From positions 28,492 to 92,491 of the forward strand of contig FR886208.1 of the NCBI GenBank assembly GCA_000436475.1: DNA of 64,000 bases, in the 5' to 3' direction. Shown here one piece after another: positions 27,214-36,944 of this stretch (position 1 is its first letter; each line of letters begins with the position of its first letter). The stretch is from Eubacterium sp. CAG:248. GTDB lineage: Bacteria; Bacillota; Clostridia; Lachnospirales; Lachnospiraceae. The notes under the pieces were generated by a model. The model had not been told where the DNA came from. It ran no database searches and saw only the letters and a list, made by a program, of their open reading frames with translations. The position numbers were made by a program, and so were the translations under genes.

Positions 27214-29973
27214 TTGGATTCACTTAACAACAATTCTATTGATTTATCAAAAAAGTCTAAGAAACATTTCTGTCTTTTTGACAAAACAAATAGTAATATT
27301 CCAAGTGGTGGAATAACTTATATCATTGCTTTTATAATCCCACTTATCATAATGACAGCCTTATATATAGCACGAGAAATATATCCTTTTGGAAACAACT
27401 GCTACTTAAGATCAGATATGTATCATCAGTATGCACCATTTTTCTCTGAGCTGTGGAACAAGCTAAGACATGGGGAAAGTCTTACATACAGCTGGGATAT
27501 CGGCATGGGAACCAACTTCACGGCCCTATATGCTTACTACCTTGCCAGTCCATCTAACTGGTTTATAGTGCTGTTTCCTCAGAAATATATGATTGAAATA
27601 ATGAATTCCATCATCATATTAAAGCTGTGTTTAAGCAGTGTTACATTCACTTACTATATAACAAAGCACTTTGATAACAAAAAATGCAGTATTGCACTGT
27701 TTGGTATGTTCTACTCTCTTTCAGGCTTCGTAGCTGCTTACAGCTGGAATATAATGTGGCTTGACTGTCTTGTACTTCTGCCACTCATAATACTCGGTCT
27801 TGAAAGACTCGTTAACGAAAACAAATGTTTCCTTTACTGCATAACTCTTGGTTTATGTATATATACCAACTACTATATAGCTATCATGGTATGTATATCA
27901 GTTGTTTTATACTTTATCGTACTTATTATCGCATACAGGGGAACAAGAAAGCCTGTCATATATTTTAAAAAAATACTGAACTTTGCTATATATTCACTAC
28001 TTGCAGGTGGACTTGCAGCATGTCTTTTGTTACCAGAATTCTATGCTTTCACACTTTCAGCATCCAACAACATAGAATTTCCAAAGAAGCTGACACTATA
28101 CTTTAGCATACTTAACACGGTTACAAGACATCTTATAGACGTTCCGGTACACTTAGGACTTGAACACTACCCTAATATATACTGTGGTGTAGCAGTACTG
28201 CTTTTATTCCCTCTTTATATTATGGACAAGAAAGTAGATTTAAGGGAAAAAATAGGAAAGTCAGTTCTTATACTTGCGTTTCTTACAGCTTTTAACCTTA
28301 ATATACCTAACTTTATCTGGCATGGCTTCCACTTTCCTAACAGTCTTCCATGCAGACAGTCATTCATATATGTGTTCTTTCTTCTTACTATGTGCTATGA
28401 AGCATTTACACATATCCGCAGTATGACGACTAAACAGCTTGGTGCGGCACTCTGGATAGCTATTGGCATCATGCTCTTTATAGAACAGGTATTTGCAGTG
28501 GATGAAACTTATGATTTTACTATAGTTTACCTTAGTGGTGCTTTTATACTTATATACGCACTTCTTATGGTCATACACATTAAGCATGATTTCAGGGTTC
28601 CTGTCATTCTTTTTATTACATTTTCTTTATGTATCATAGAATGTACTATAAATATGGACTCTACCGGCATCGGAACTACAAGCCGTACCTCTTATCTGCT
28701 TGATTATGATGCCGTAAAAACAGTCACATCTACTGTGGCAGAGGATGACTCATCCTTCTACCGCATGGATAAAAAGTTCGGCAGCCGTTCTAACAATGAT
28801 GGTGCATGGCATAACTACCACAGTATGTCAACATTCTCATCAACCTCGAATGGTGCTATGGAAAAATTTCTTGGTAAGCTTGGTTTTGAGCACTCATTTA
28901 ATGCTTACAAATATAATGGTGCAACTCTTGTAACTGAAAGTCTGTTTTCCGTTAAATATGCCATATCAAACCGTATACTTACAGAAAGTCCTCTAAGGAC
29001 ATATTACACAGGTGATGATGGAGAATTCATATATAAAAACACCTACACTCTTCCTATCGGCTACATGACATACAACGACCCTTACGGATGGGAAGGAAGC
29101 GAGGCTATAGGCTCAGGCATAGACAACCAGAACTCGCTTATAAAGAATCTTACAGGAATATCCAACGTGTTCACACTGACATATGAGAACTCTACTGATG
29201 CCGGCTTTGAAGTAAAACCAGTGAAAGCCGGACACCTGTATATGATCACTAAGAATACTGCCTGTGACACAGTAACCGTCACTATACATGGTTCTGAATA
29301 TACCTACAAAGACCTTAAAAAAGGTGGAACCATCATAGATCTTGGATATGCTACTCCTGAGGATGTGATAGTAGTTTCAGCTGACACATCCATGAACGCC
29401 AGTGTATACACACTTGAAACTTCAAGATTCACAGAAGCCTTTAACATACTTAACAACAACTCGCTTAACGTATCAGAATTCACTAACAACAAGATAAAAG
29501 GCACTGTTAATGCAGATAAGGATGCAACTCTTATATGCTCTATTCCATATGATAAAGGATGGTCAGTATATATAGATGGTAAAAAGGTTGAAACAAATGA
29601 TATATATGGTGCTTTTATAAGTGTACATGTTCCAGCAGGTGAGCATAATATAACACTCAAATATACACCTGTTAACCTTATTTTAGGTTGCATTATCACT
29701 TCGCTCTGCATTATTATATTGATAGGTATATACTTCTTTAAACGAATGTGCCGTATGAATGTTATAAGCACAGACAGCTGGCCTGTACTTATACAGGAGC
29801 TTATATGTGAAGATGATGTGATTCTGATGGACAGAAGAAAAACAGAAACACAGTCCATATATGATGATGATATTAATCCTCATGATTCACCTATGCCACT
29901 TGATGACTTCAGTCTTGATGAGCTTGATGATTTTGATAATCTTGACAGTGATGAAAGCAATCACGCTGATTAA
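27214..29973 (+). CDS. YfhO-family membrane protein
   Basis: A large multi-pass protein; YfhO in Bacillus is implicated in glycosylation of lipoteichoic acid, acting outside the membrane from lipid-linked sugars. About twelve hydrophobic segments fill residues 25-460, followed by a long extracytoplasmic region, a last membrane helix near 835-855, and an acidic cytosolic tail (LDDFSLDELDDFDNLD). YLRSDMYHQYAPF near the N-terminus is typical. The TTG start at 27214 is supported by AGGGGG seven bases upstream. No adjacent partner gene hints at the substrate. Confidence 0.85.
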   Translation: MDSLNNNSIDLSKKSKKHFCLFDKTNSNIPSGGITYIIAFIIPLIIMTALYIAREIYPFGNNCYLRSDMYHQYAPFFSELWNKLRHGESLTYSWDIGMGTNFTALYAYYLASPSNWFIVLFPQKYMIEIMNSIIILKLCLSSVTFTYYITKHFDNKKCSIALFGMFYSLSGFVAAYSWNIMWLDCLVLLPLIILGLERLVNENKCFLYCITLGLCIYTNYYIAIMVCISVVLYFIVLIIAYRGTRKPVIYFKKILNFAIYSLLAGGLAACLLLPEFYAFTLSASNNIEFPKKLTLYFSILNTVTRHLIDVPVHLGLEHYPNIYCGVAVLLLFPLYIMDKKVDLREKIGKSVLILAFLTAFNLNIPNFIWHGFHFPNSLPCRQSFIYVFFLLTMCYEAFTHIRSMTTKQLGAALWIAIGIMLFIEQVFAVDETYDFTIVYLSGAFILIYALLMVIHIKHDFRVPVILFITFSLCIIECTINMDSTGIGTTSRTSYLLDYDAVKTVTSTVAEDDSSFYRMDKKFGSRSNNDGAWHNYHSMSTFSSTSNGAMEKFLGKLGFEHSFNAYKYNGATLVTESLFSVKYAISNRILTESPLRTYYTGDDGEFIYKNTYTLPIGYMTYNDPYGWEGSEAIGSGIDNQNSLIKNLTGISNVFTLTYENSTDAGFEVKPVKAGHLYMITKNTACDTVTVTIHGSEYTYKDLKKGGTIIDLGYATPEDVIVVSADTSMNASVYTLETSRFTEAFNILNNNSLNVSEFTNNKIKGTVNADKDATLICSIPYDKGWSVYIDGKKVETNDIYGAFISVHVPAGEHNITLKYTPVNLILGCIITSLCIIILIGIYFFKRMCRMNVISTDSWPVLIQELICEDDVILMDRRKTETQSIYDDDINPHDSPMPLDDFSLDELDDFDNLDSDESNHAD

Positions 29974-30130
29974 ACAGCAGCTATATTTAATAAAGATATA
30001 AATCAGCATTTATGCATTTATATGATGTCGGGGTCAAAAGCCCCCGGCTATGATAGAATATTATTAATTGGGATGTTATAATAAATTATAATGATGTGAT
30101 AATACGACAATCCCAGGAAAGAGGTAAACA

Positions 30131-31516
30131 ATGAAACTTTGGGGCGGACGCTTCACTAAAGAAACTAACGAACTTGTAAACAACTTTAACGCTTCTATCT
30201 CATTTGACCAGAAGTTCTATAAGCAGGATATAGAAGGAAGTATCGCACATGCCACTATGCTTGCAGCACAGGGTATCATATCAGAAGACGAAGGAAAGCA
30301 GATCACAGATGGCTTAAAGGGCATACTTTCTGATATCGAATCAGGAAAGCTTGAAATCACTGATGAGTATGAAGATATCCATACATTCATGGAGGCTACT
30401 CTTATTGAGCGCATCGGGGATGCCGGAAAGAAACTTCATACTGGAAGAAGCCGTAACGACCAGGTTGCTCTTGATATGAGACTATATACAAGGGACGAAG
30501 TTAAGAATGTTGATGAAGAAGTAAGAGAACTCATGGAAGTTATCTTAAGAATAATAAAGGAAAATGTTGAAACTTATATGCCAGGTTTTACTCACCTGCA
30601 GAAGGCACAGCCTGTAACAGTGGCTCACCACTTCTCAGCTTATTTTGAGATGTTTAAGCGTGACAGAAGCAGACTTCACGATATCTATAAGAGAATGAAC
30701 TACTGTCCTCTTGGTGCTGGTGCCCTTGCAGGAACTACATATCCTCTCAACAGGGAAATGACAGCCAGTCTTCTTGGCTTTGACGGACCAACACTTAACA
30801 GTATGGATTCTGTGTCTGACAGAGACTATGTTATAGAGTTCTTAAGCGCACTCTCTACTATCATGATGCACTTAAGCAGATTCTCTGAGGAAATATGTAT
30901 ATGGAATTCTAACGAATATAAGTTCATTGAGCTCGATGATGCATTCAGCACAGGTTCAAGCATCATGCCACAGAAAAAGAACCCTGACATAGCAGAGCTT
31001 GTACGTGGCAAGACAGGACGTGTATATGGTGCACTTATGAGCATACTTACAACTATGAAGGGAATTCCTCTTGCATACAACAAAGACATGCAGGAAGATA
31101 AAGAGCTTACTTTTGATGCTATTGATACTGTAAAGGGTTGTGTAAGCCTGTTCAAGGGCATGATTGATACTATGAAGTTCAACGATGCACGTATGGAAGA
31201 CTCTGCTAAGAAAGGCTTCACTAACGCAACAGATGCTGCCGACTACCTTGTAAAGAAGGGCGTTCCTTTCAGAGATGCCCATGGTATCGTAGGACAGCTT
31301 GTACTTATGTGCATAGATAAGGGAATCGCTCTTGATGACCTCTCACTTGATGAATACAAGAAAATAAGTCCTGTCTTTGAAGAAGATGTATATGAAGCTA
31401 TAAGCCTTAAGACATGTGTAGAAAAGAGACTTACTCTCGGTGCTCCTGGTCCTGAGGTTATGAATAAGGTCATCAGATTATATGATGAATATATGAAGGA
31501 TAACCAGAAGCTGTAA
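30131..31516 (+). CDS. argH: argininosuccinate lyase
   Basis: Splits argininosuccinate to arginine and fumarate in the cytosol. The 461-residue protein begins MKLWGGRFTKE and carries HTGRSRNDQVALD, TPLNREMT-like binding segments and the fumarase-superfamily signature GSSIMPQKKNPD. GAGG lies just upstream. argG is not adjacent here, unlike in many genomes. Two TATAAT words at 30077-30092 suggest a promoter of its own, but no clear -35 pairs with them. Confidence 0.97.
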   Translation: MKLWGGRFTKETNELVNNFNASISFDQKFYKQDIEGSIAHATMLAAQGIISEDEGKQITDGLKGILSDIESGKLEITDEYEDIHTFMEATLIERIGDAGKKLHTGRSRNDQVALDMRLYTRDEVKNVDEEVRELMEVILRIIKENVETYMPGFTHLQKAQPVTVAHHFSAYFEMFKRDRSRLHDIYKRMNYCPLGAGALAGTTYPLNREMTASLLGFDGPTLNSMDSVSDRDYVIEFLSALSTIMMHLSRFSEEICIWNSNEYKFIELDDAFSTGSSIMPQKKNPDIAELVRGKTGRVYGALMSILTTMKGIPLAYNKDMQEDKELTFDAIDTVKGCVSLFKGMIDTMKFNDARMEDSAKKGFTNATDAADYLVKKGVPFRDAHGIVGQLVLMCIDKGIALDDLSLDEYKKISPVFEEDVYEAISLKTCVEKRLTLGAPGPEVMNKVIRLYDEYMKDNQKL

Positions 31517-31543
31517 TTAACAATATCCAGCTTCGGACTGATT

Positions 31544-31610
31544 CTAATGCAAAAGGTGCTGTCGCTTTAACGATTAAAAATCGTTGAGGTCACAGCACCT
31601 TTTGCATTAG
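31544..31610. terminator. long hairpin after argH
   Basis: Arms of about 32 bases begin with a 19-base block (31544-31562) repeated in inverted form at 31592-31610, then continue imperfectly to a CGATT/AATCG tip. The size is large for a simple terminator; it may be a dispersed palindromic repeat that also stops argH transcription. Confidence 0.6.
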
Positions 31611-31650
31611 ATTATTATTCTTAATTTAGAAGACAGCCCTGGGTTTTATA

Positions 31651-31743
31651 TTACTTTCCCATCTTTATAACAACCTGTTTTCCTTTAAAAGCCACACCAT
31701 AGCAGTATATTCTATCTTCGGACGCTCCCCTTTTTATCAGTTC
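31651..31743 (-). pseudogene. C-terminal remnant of a small protein gene
   Basis: An open frame with no start reads ...DRIYCYGVAFKGKQVVI and ends at 31651. It matches the end of the neighbouring remnant (HIRCYGIAFYKKRCLVK), so the two look like tandem decayed copies. It opens after an in-frame TAG at its 5' end. Confidence 0.45.
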
Positions 31744-31817
31744 TTCCTATTGCAACCATCCTGCTCATGTATCACTGCATCTATATAAAATATATAATTG
31801 CTATATTGTTACGTAAC

Positions 31818-31854
31818 AAAAAAGCCCTTAGAGATATTATACTCTAAAGGCTTT
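31818..31854 (-). terminator. minus-strand terminator past the glmS remnant region
   Basis: Stem AAAGCCTTTAGAG / CTCTAAGGGCTTT (one mismatch) followed on the minus strand by a T6 run. It would end transcripts coming from glmS and the small remnant gene. Confidence 0.75.
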
Positions 31855-31916
31855 GGGTTTAGCAAATATATTTATTTGTAATCTTAATTTTATAATCTTA
31901 CTTTTTGTACTTTGTA

Positions 31917-32181
31917 TTACTTTTTCTTTACAAGACAACGCTTTTTATAGAAAGCTATGCCATAGCAGCGAATATGTTCGCTGTCATAAGCATCTTCAAA
32001 ATCTCTGGCATACATTCTCTCATCTTCTAATCCAATCTTGAACTACGCGACGTTCATTTGGTAATAAATCAGACATCAATGCATTATCTAACTTGTCAAG
32101 TTCACAACATTCATATGAATTCAAATAACCTGCGGAATGTGGCAATCCATTATCATCAATAAAACACGTATCAATCTGCAT
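31917..32181 (-). pseudogene. frameshifted small hypothetical gene
   Basis: ATG at 32181, preceded by GAGGGGAG, opens MQIDTCFIDDNGLPHSAG and stops after 53 codons at 32020. A second frame continues directly with LEDERMYARDFEDAYDSE and ends at 31917. One base change near 32025 would fuse them into a protein of about 88 residues. I do not recognise the family. Alternatively the first frame is a genuine short protein. Confidence 0.5.
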
Positions 32182-32248
32182 TGCACTCCCCTCACATTAT
32201 TCTTTGATTACACCTTAGTTGAACATTTGACAACGCTTTTTTACAAAG

Positions 32249-34087
32249 CTATTCTACAGTAACACTCTTAGCAAGATTTCTAGGCTTATCAACATCCAAG
32301 CCCTTTGCCACTGATACATAATATCCAAGTAACTGTAATGGGACTACTGCCAGTGATGCTGCGAAATGTTCATCTATCTTAGGAATATATGTAGTGAAAT
32401 CAACTGTGTCTTCTACCTCATACTTTCCATATGTAGTAAGTCCCATAAGGTATGCACCACGGCTCTTGCACTCTACCATGTTGCTTATTGTCTTCTCATA
32501 AAGTTCACTCTGTGTAAGCACACCTATAACAAGAAGATTATCTTCAATAAGACTTATAGTTCCATGCTTAAGCTCACCTGCTGCATATGCCTCTGAGTGA
32601 ATATATGATATTTCCTTAAGTTTAAGACTTCCCTCCAGGCTTACTGCATAGTCGATTCCACGACCTATAAAGAATATATCCTTTGAATTAGCTACTTTTG
32701 CTGCAAACCACTGAATTCTTTCTTTATCTTCAAGTATCTTTTCTATCTTTTCAGGAATAGTTTCAAGCTCTGATATGAGGCTTTCATACTCAGATAATTC
32801 CACCTGACCTCTTACATATGCAAACTGAAGCGCAAGACAGTAAGCTGCTATAAGCTGTGTGCTGTAAGCCTTAGTTGTTGCAACCGCTATCTCTGGTCCT
32901 GCAAGAGTATAAAATACATTATCAGCCTCTCTTGCAATCGAACTTCCGACAACATTTACTATACCAAGTGTCTTAAGTCCCTTATCCTTTGCAAGTCTTA
33001 ATGCTGCAAGGCTGTCTGCTGTTTCACCCGACTGGCTTATGACTATTACAAGTCCGTCTGGGTCAAGAAGTGGCTTTCTATATCTGAATTCCGATGCAAG
33101 TTCAACACGTACAGGAATCTTTGCAAGATCTTCCATGACATACTGTGCAACAACACCCACATGGTAAGCAGAACCACATGCCACTATGTATATCTGAGAT
33201 ATCTTCTTTATCTCATCATCCGTAAGTTCTACTGCTGATAAATCAAGCTTTCCATCTTTAAGAACTGAATTAAGCGTATCCTTAACTGCCTTTGGCTGCT
33301 CATGGATTTCCTTCATCATAAAATGCTCATAACCGCCCTTTTCGGCAGCCTTTGCATCCCATTTTATCTCAACAAGTTCCTTCTCTATCTCATCACCATC
33401 AAGGTTATAAAATGTGATATGACCATCAGCCAGACGTCCTATCTCCATATTTCCGATATAATAAACATTTCTTGTATAATTAAGTATAGCAGGAACATCA
33501 GATGCCACATAACAGTCACCATCATTTACTCCAAGAATCATAGGGCTGTCCTTACGGGCAACGTATATTTCTCCTGGATATTCCTTAAACATAATCGCAA
33601 ATGCATATGAACCACGAATACGCACCATAGCATGGTTAATCGCATCAACAGGTGTATGCTCATACTTCTTGTAATAATAATCGATAAGCTTAACAGCCAC
33701 TTCTGTATCAGTTGATGAGTAGAAGCTGTAACCATTTCTTGTAAGCTTATCTCTTAACTCCTGATAATTTTCTATAATACCATTGTGTACACCAACAACA
33801 TTATAATCATCTGAAATGTGTGGGTGTGCATTAGTTTCTGATGGCTCTCCGTGAGTCGCCCATCTTGTATGACCTATTCCACATGTTCCAATCACAGACT
33901 GGCCATCGTTAGTCTTTTCTGCTAATACCTTTAATCTTCCTTTTGCTTTAACAATCTGAACCGGTGAATCACCATCCCTTACTGCTATACCGGCTGAATC
34001 ATAGCCACGGTATTCTAACTTGGCTAAGCCATTTAACAGAATTGGGGCTGACTGGTTTTTGCCGGTGTATCCTACTATTCCGCACAT
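32249..34087 (-). CDS. glmS: glutamine-fructose-6-phosphate aminotransferase (isomerizing)
   Basis: Makes glucosamine 6-phosphate, the entry to UDP-GlcNAc, for wall and capsule synthesis. The N-terminal glutaminase domain starts with catalytic Cys2 (MCGIVGYTG) and has GHTRWATHGEPS; two SIS domains follow (VISQSGETADS, and a second near 460-600), ending in PRNLAKSVTVE. 612 residues, normal length. AAGGAATG precedes the ATG. It lies 89 bp downstream of the polysaccharide operon on the same strand, so operon read-through could raise precursor supply. No glmS ribozyme fits in the 89-bp gap. Confidence 0.97.
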   Translation of the reverse strand: MCGIVGYTGKNQSAPILLNGLAKLEYRGYDSAGIAVRDGDSPVQIVKAKGRLKVLAEKTNDGQSVIGTCGIGHTRWATHGEPSETNAHPHISDDYNVVGVHNGIIENYQELRDKLTRNGYSFYSSTDTEVAVKLIDYYYKKYEHTPVDAINHAMVRIRGSYAFAIMFKEYPGEIYVARKDSPMILGVNDGDCYVASDVPAILNYTRNVYYIGNMEIGRLADGHITFYNLDGDEIEKELVEIKWDAKAAEKGGYEHFMMKEIHEQPKAVKDTLNSVLKDGKLDLSAVELTDDEIKKISQIYIVACGSAYHVGVVAQYVMEDLAKIPVRVELASEFRYRKPLLDPDGLVIVISQSGETADSLAALRLAKDKGLKTLGIVNVVGSSIAREADNVFYTLAGPEIAVATTKAYSTQLIAAYCLALQFAYVRGQVELSEYESLISELETIPEKIEKILEDKERIQWFAAKVANSKDIFFIGRGIDYAVSLEGSLKLKEISYIHSEAYAAGELKHGTISLIEDNLLVIGVLTQSELYEKTISNMVECKSRGAYLMGLTTYGKYEVEDTVDFTTYIPKIDEHFAASLAVVPLQLLGYYVSVAKGLDVDKPRNLAKSVTVE

Positions 34088-34176
34088 AATAAACTCATTC
34101 CTTCACAATAATTATTTTATTTATACTTTCAATATTAACATATAATAATTTTATTAAAATAACACATATTTAGTTT

Positions 34177-35237
34177 TTAATTTTCACTATATTCAAATAG
34201 AACAGCAATTTTATTAATGATATCTGTTAATATTTTAAATATTCTTCTTGATAAATTATCTATTCTAATTCTTTTAAATAAATAACATCTAATTTTCTCT
34301 ACTAATAGTCCTATTATAAAAATTATAAAAGAAAATATAATGCAAAGTATAACTGAAATTATAATTGGATAATCTATCAAAGATATAAATGCATCCTTCA
34401 GTATCGAATTCCAGACAATTTTATTTAATTGAAATAAATATATGCCAAATGCCAAATAAGAATATTTTGCTATTCTCTCATATTTATTTATCCTTGAAAA
34501 TAAAATAACTAAAACAATTCCACATATTAATATTGTAGGAGAATCATAATTAATAAACTTTTGAATATCTAAAAAAATATGCATTCCATATGTTAAACCA
34601 ATACACGAAAAAAATATAAGTATTAATGTTTTATTACTATAATTCATAAATATATGTGCACGCTGAGCCAATACACCCATACAATAAATAACTATTATCC
34701 AAATAGCTGAATATCCACCCATAGTTTTATATGAATTTGCAATAAAACCTTGACATGAAAATAAAAGAAACAAAACAATAAAACATTTTATTTGCATTGT
34801 TTCCTCTATCATAAATAACATTTTGTTTAAAAATGGTTTAACTATTTCTAATACAAAATATGCTGTAAAATACCAATAACTTTCACTTGTAACTGGAAAT
34901 AGTAAATAAATCAGAGAATTCCCCCCCCCATTTTAAATCCAAATATCATAAGAACTATTGTTAATATAAAAGAATAAAACAAAACTTGAAACCACATATT
35001 TATTAACTTTGTATAATCTATTTTAAAATTATCTTTTGCAGTATAACCACTAATAAATGCAAAACCATCAACTGCACAATAACAGATAATTTCTAAAAGC
35101 CAAAACACCATATAATAAGATGTTCCATAAATAGACGCCGTTAATATACCACCCTGATTAAGACAATGCAATATACATATCATAAACATCATTACAAGTC
35201 TTAATATATCAATTCCATAATTTCTTTTACTTATCAT
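34177..35237 (-). pseudogene. acyltransferase-3 family membrane protein, frameshifted at a G9 tract
   Basis: An O-acetyltransferase-type membrane enzyme that would decorate the surface glycan. From ATG 35237 (RBS AAGAGGAAAA) the first frame gives the family opening (YGIDILRLVMMFMICILH) and stops after 108 residues at 34911. The break is at nine consecutive C on the plus strand (34921-34929). With one more G on the coding strand, the frame continues as NSLIYLLFPVTSESYWYF and on through to 34177, giving about 353 residues, the normal family length. Everything downstream is otherwise open. This is either a phase-variable OFF state or a homopolymer miscount in the assembly. Confidence 0.85.
34921..34929 (-). 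repeat. G9 homopolymer (slippage tract)
   Basis: Nine C on the plus strand inside the acyltransferase gene, in DNA that is otherwise very AT-rich. Such tracts mutate by strand slippage. Ten or seven G would restore the frame. Confidence 0.9.
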
Positions 35238-35271
35238 TTTTCCTCTTAATTATTCAGTATTAATCTATAAC

Positions 35272-36198
35272 TTATTTTTGTATTATTTGACAAGCCCAAT
35301 CAATCATTTTATTCATTCCTTCTTCAAATGAATATGTAGGTTCCCACCCAAGAGCGTTCTTAATTTTATTATAGTCTCCATATATTCCAAATTGATCACC
35401 TGGTGTTCCACCAGAATACTCAACTTCTATATCATAAGGTAAATGTGTACATATAGTATTTACTACTTTTTCTACAGTTGTTGGCACTTCTGTACATACA
35501 TTAAATACCTCATATCCATTATTCCTTTCAAGTGATTTAATAACTGCACTAACAACATCATCGATATAAACAAAATCCCTAAATCTATCCTTAGAACCTT
35601 TTACACATATATGTTTATCTTTAATTGCCATAGCTAAAAATATACTTGCCATACCTTGACGTAAATTATCAAGATTTTGTCCAATACCATAAACATTAAA
35701 AAATCTTAACGCAGTACATGTAATACCTGTTTCCGAATAAATTCTCATATAATTTTCACTAGCCAATTTACCTACAGCATAAAAACTTTTTGGAATGGTA
35801 TCAGTACTTTCACTACATTTAGGTGGATTATGATCTCCATATGTAGACATTGAACTTGCATATATAAATTTATTACAACCTGTTTGTTTTGCATAGTTTA
35901 AAAGCAAAAGTGTTGATTGAGTATTTGTATGTAAATCATATATCGGATCATCAAATGAAATCTCACCTGAACTTTGTCCTGCTATATGAATAATAGCATC
36001 AAACTTTTCATCATTAAGTTTTTTAATTATTTGCGGATCCGAAACATCCCCCTTAATAAATCTACATTTATTAGGAATTTTTTGTTCCTTTCCAGTAAAT
36101 AAATTATCTATTGTTGTACATGTATTTCCATTATCTATAAGATATTGTGCTATAGCACTACCTATAAATCCTGCTGCGCCAGTTACTAAATAATTCAT
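35272..36198 (-). CDS. NAD-dependent sugar epimerase/dehydratase
   Basis: An extended short-chain dehydrogenase acting on a nucleotide sugar, close to UDP-glucose/UDP-GlcNAc 4-epimerases. It shows the NAD motif VTGAAGFIGSA, DNLFTGKEQ, and the catalytic Tyr/Lys pair in SFYAVGKLASENY, plus RFFNVYG. 308 residues, complete, with AAGGAG before the ATG. It lies 16 bp after the cytidylyltransferase in the polysaccharide operon. The exact sugar cannot be read from sequence. Confidence 0.88.
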   Translation of the reverse strand: MNYLVTGAAGFIGSAIAQYLIDNGNTCTTIDNLFTGKEQKIPNKCRFIKGDVSDPQIIKKLNDEKFDAIIHIAGQSSGEISFDDPIYDLHTNTQSTLLLLNYAKQTGCNKFIYASSMSTYGDHNPPKCSESTDTIPKSFYAVGKLASENYMRIYSETGITCTALRFFNVYGIGQNLDNLRQGMASIFLAMAIKDKHICVKGSKDRFRDFVYIDDVVSAVIKSLERNNGYEVFNVCTEVPTTVEKVVNTICTHLPYDIEVEYSGGTPGDQFGIYGDYNKIKNALGWEPTYSFEEGMNKMIDWACQIIQK

Positions 36199-36214
36199 AG
36201 TATCTCCTTAATAA

Positions 36215-36931
36215 TTAATCTGTATAATTTTCTTTTATCCATTCTTTAGCAATAAACATATCTATTGTTTTATGAATATCTATTGACTCATCTATCTCAT
36301 AATATGCTATATTATTACCCATAAATCCCCATGGTTGTTGTCCTTCATAATTATTTTTAATCATCATTTTTGTATTAAGTACCCAGAAATTATGAGAAAG
36401 GAAATAGCATTTAGGCAAGTCTTGACGATTAGTAGAAATCTTTCCTAAAATATTTTTTTCGTACATTTGCAATCTTCCATTTTCATCAACTGTCTTTCCT
36501 CTTAATGGATGATGGTCGTTATCTTCATAAACTGGAACTACAGCACTTATAGACATATCACTCTTCATTATCTCTATACATTTATCAATCCATTCGGACT
36601 TAATTGTTACATTATTAGCAAGCAAAACAACTAATATATCTCCTATATCTTCTTTAAGAGATATATCTTCTATAGCATGTTTTATAACATCTACATGTTG
36701 CGCAGTAGACGAACCTAAATAGTCCGGTCTCACAATACTCTTATACCCTTCTTCTTTTGCTGCATTTAAAATTTTCTCATCATCACTACTACAATAATAT
36801 GAATCAATATTATAAGCTTTTTTAGCTGCATGTGCAGGATAATATAATACAGGATGTCCTAATATATCTAATACATTCTTATCATTCAATGTATTATTTC
36901 CTCTCCCTGTTAATAAAACTGTTGTTTTCAT
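36215..36931 (-). CDS. cytidylyltransferase (NeuA/CMP-sugar synthetase family)
   Basis: Predicted to activate a sugar acid (or related sugar) with CTP. The N-terminus MKTTVLLTGRGNNTL and DILGHPVLYYPAHAA follow the CTP_transf_3 pattern, although TGRGNN replaces the usual A-R-x-G-S-K loop. SSDDEKIL and IVRPDYL are also typical. 238 residues, AAAGGAG before the ATG. No sialic or legionaminic acid synthase (NeuB type) is found in the window, so the substrate must be made elsewhere or is different. Confidence 0.72.
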   Translation of the reverse strand: MKTTVLLTGRGNNTLNDKNVLDILGHPVLYYPAHAAKKAYNIDSYYCSSDDEKILNAAKEEGYKSIVRPDYLGSSTAQHVDVIKHAIEDISLKEDIGDILVVLLANNVTIKSEWIDKCIEIMKSDMSISAVVPVYEDNDHHPLRGKTVDENGRLQMYEKNILGKISTNRQDLPKCYFLSHNFWVLNTKMMIKNNYEGQQPWGFMGNNIAYYEIDESIDIHKTIDMFIAKEWIKENYTD

Positions 36932-36944
36932 ATGAACTCCTTTC

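Larger units (their letters stand above)
31517..32248. other. intergenic region with gene remnants and hairpins
   Basis: This 732-bp stretch contains a long hairpin after argH (31544-31610), a short remnant of a small gene (31651-31743), a minus-strand terminator (31818-31854), and a frameshifted small gene (31917-32181) just downstream of glmS. No intact gene was found. Confidence 0.6.

Noticed and set aside
31853..32041. Plus-strand reading frame downstream of glmS
   Set aside because: It is antisense to the better supported small-gene remnant, begins within a terminator and has no ribosome site.
34088..34176. glmS ribozyme
   Set aside because: The gap is too short (89 bp), AT-rich and lacks the expected pseudoknot core.
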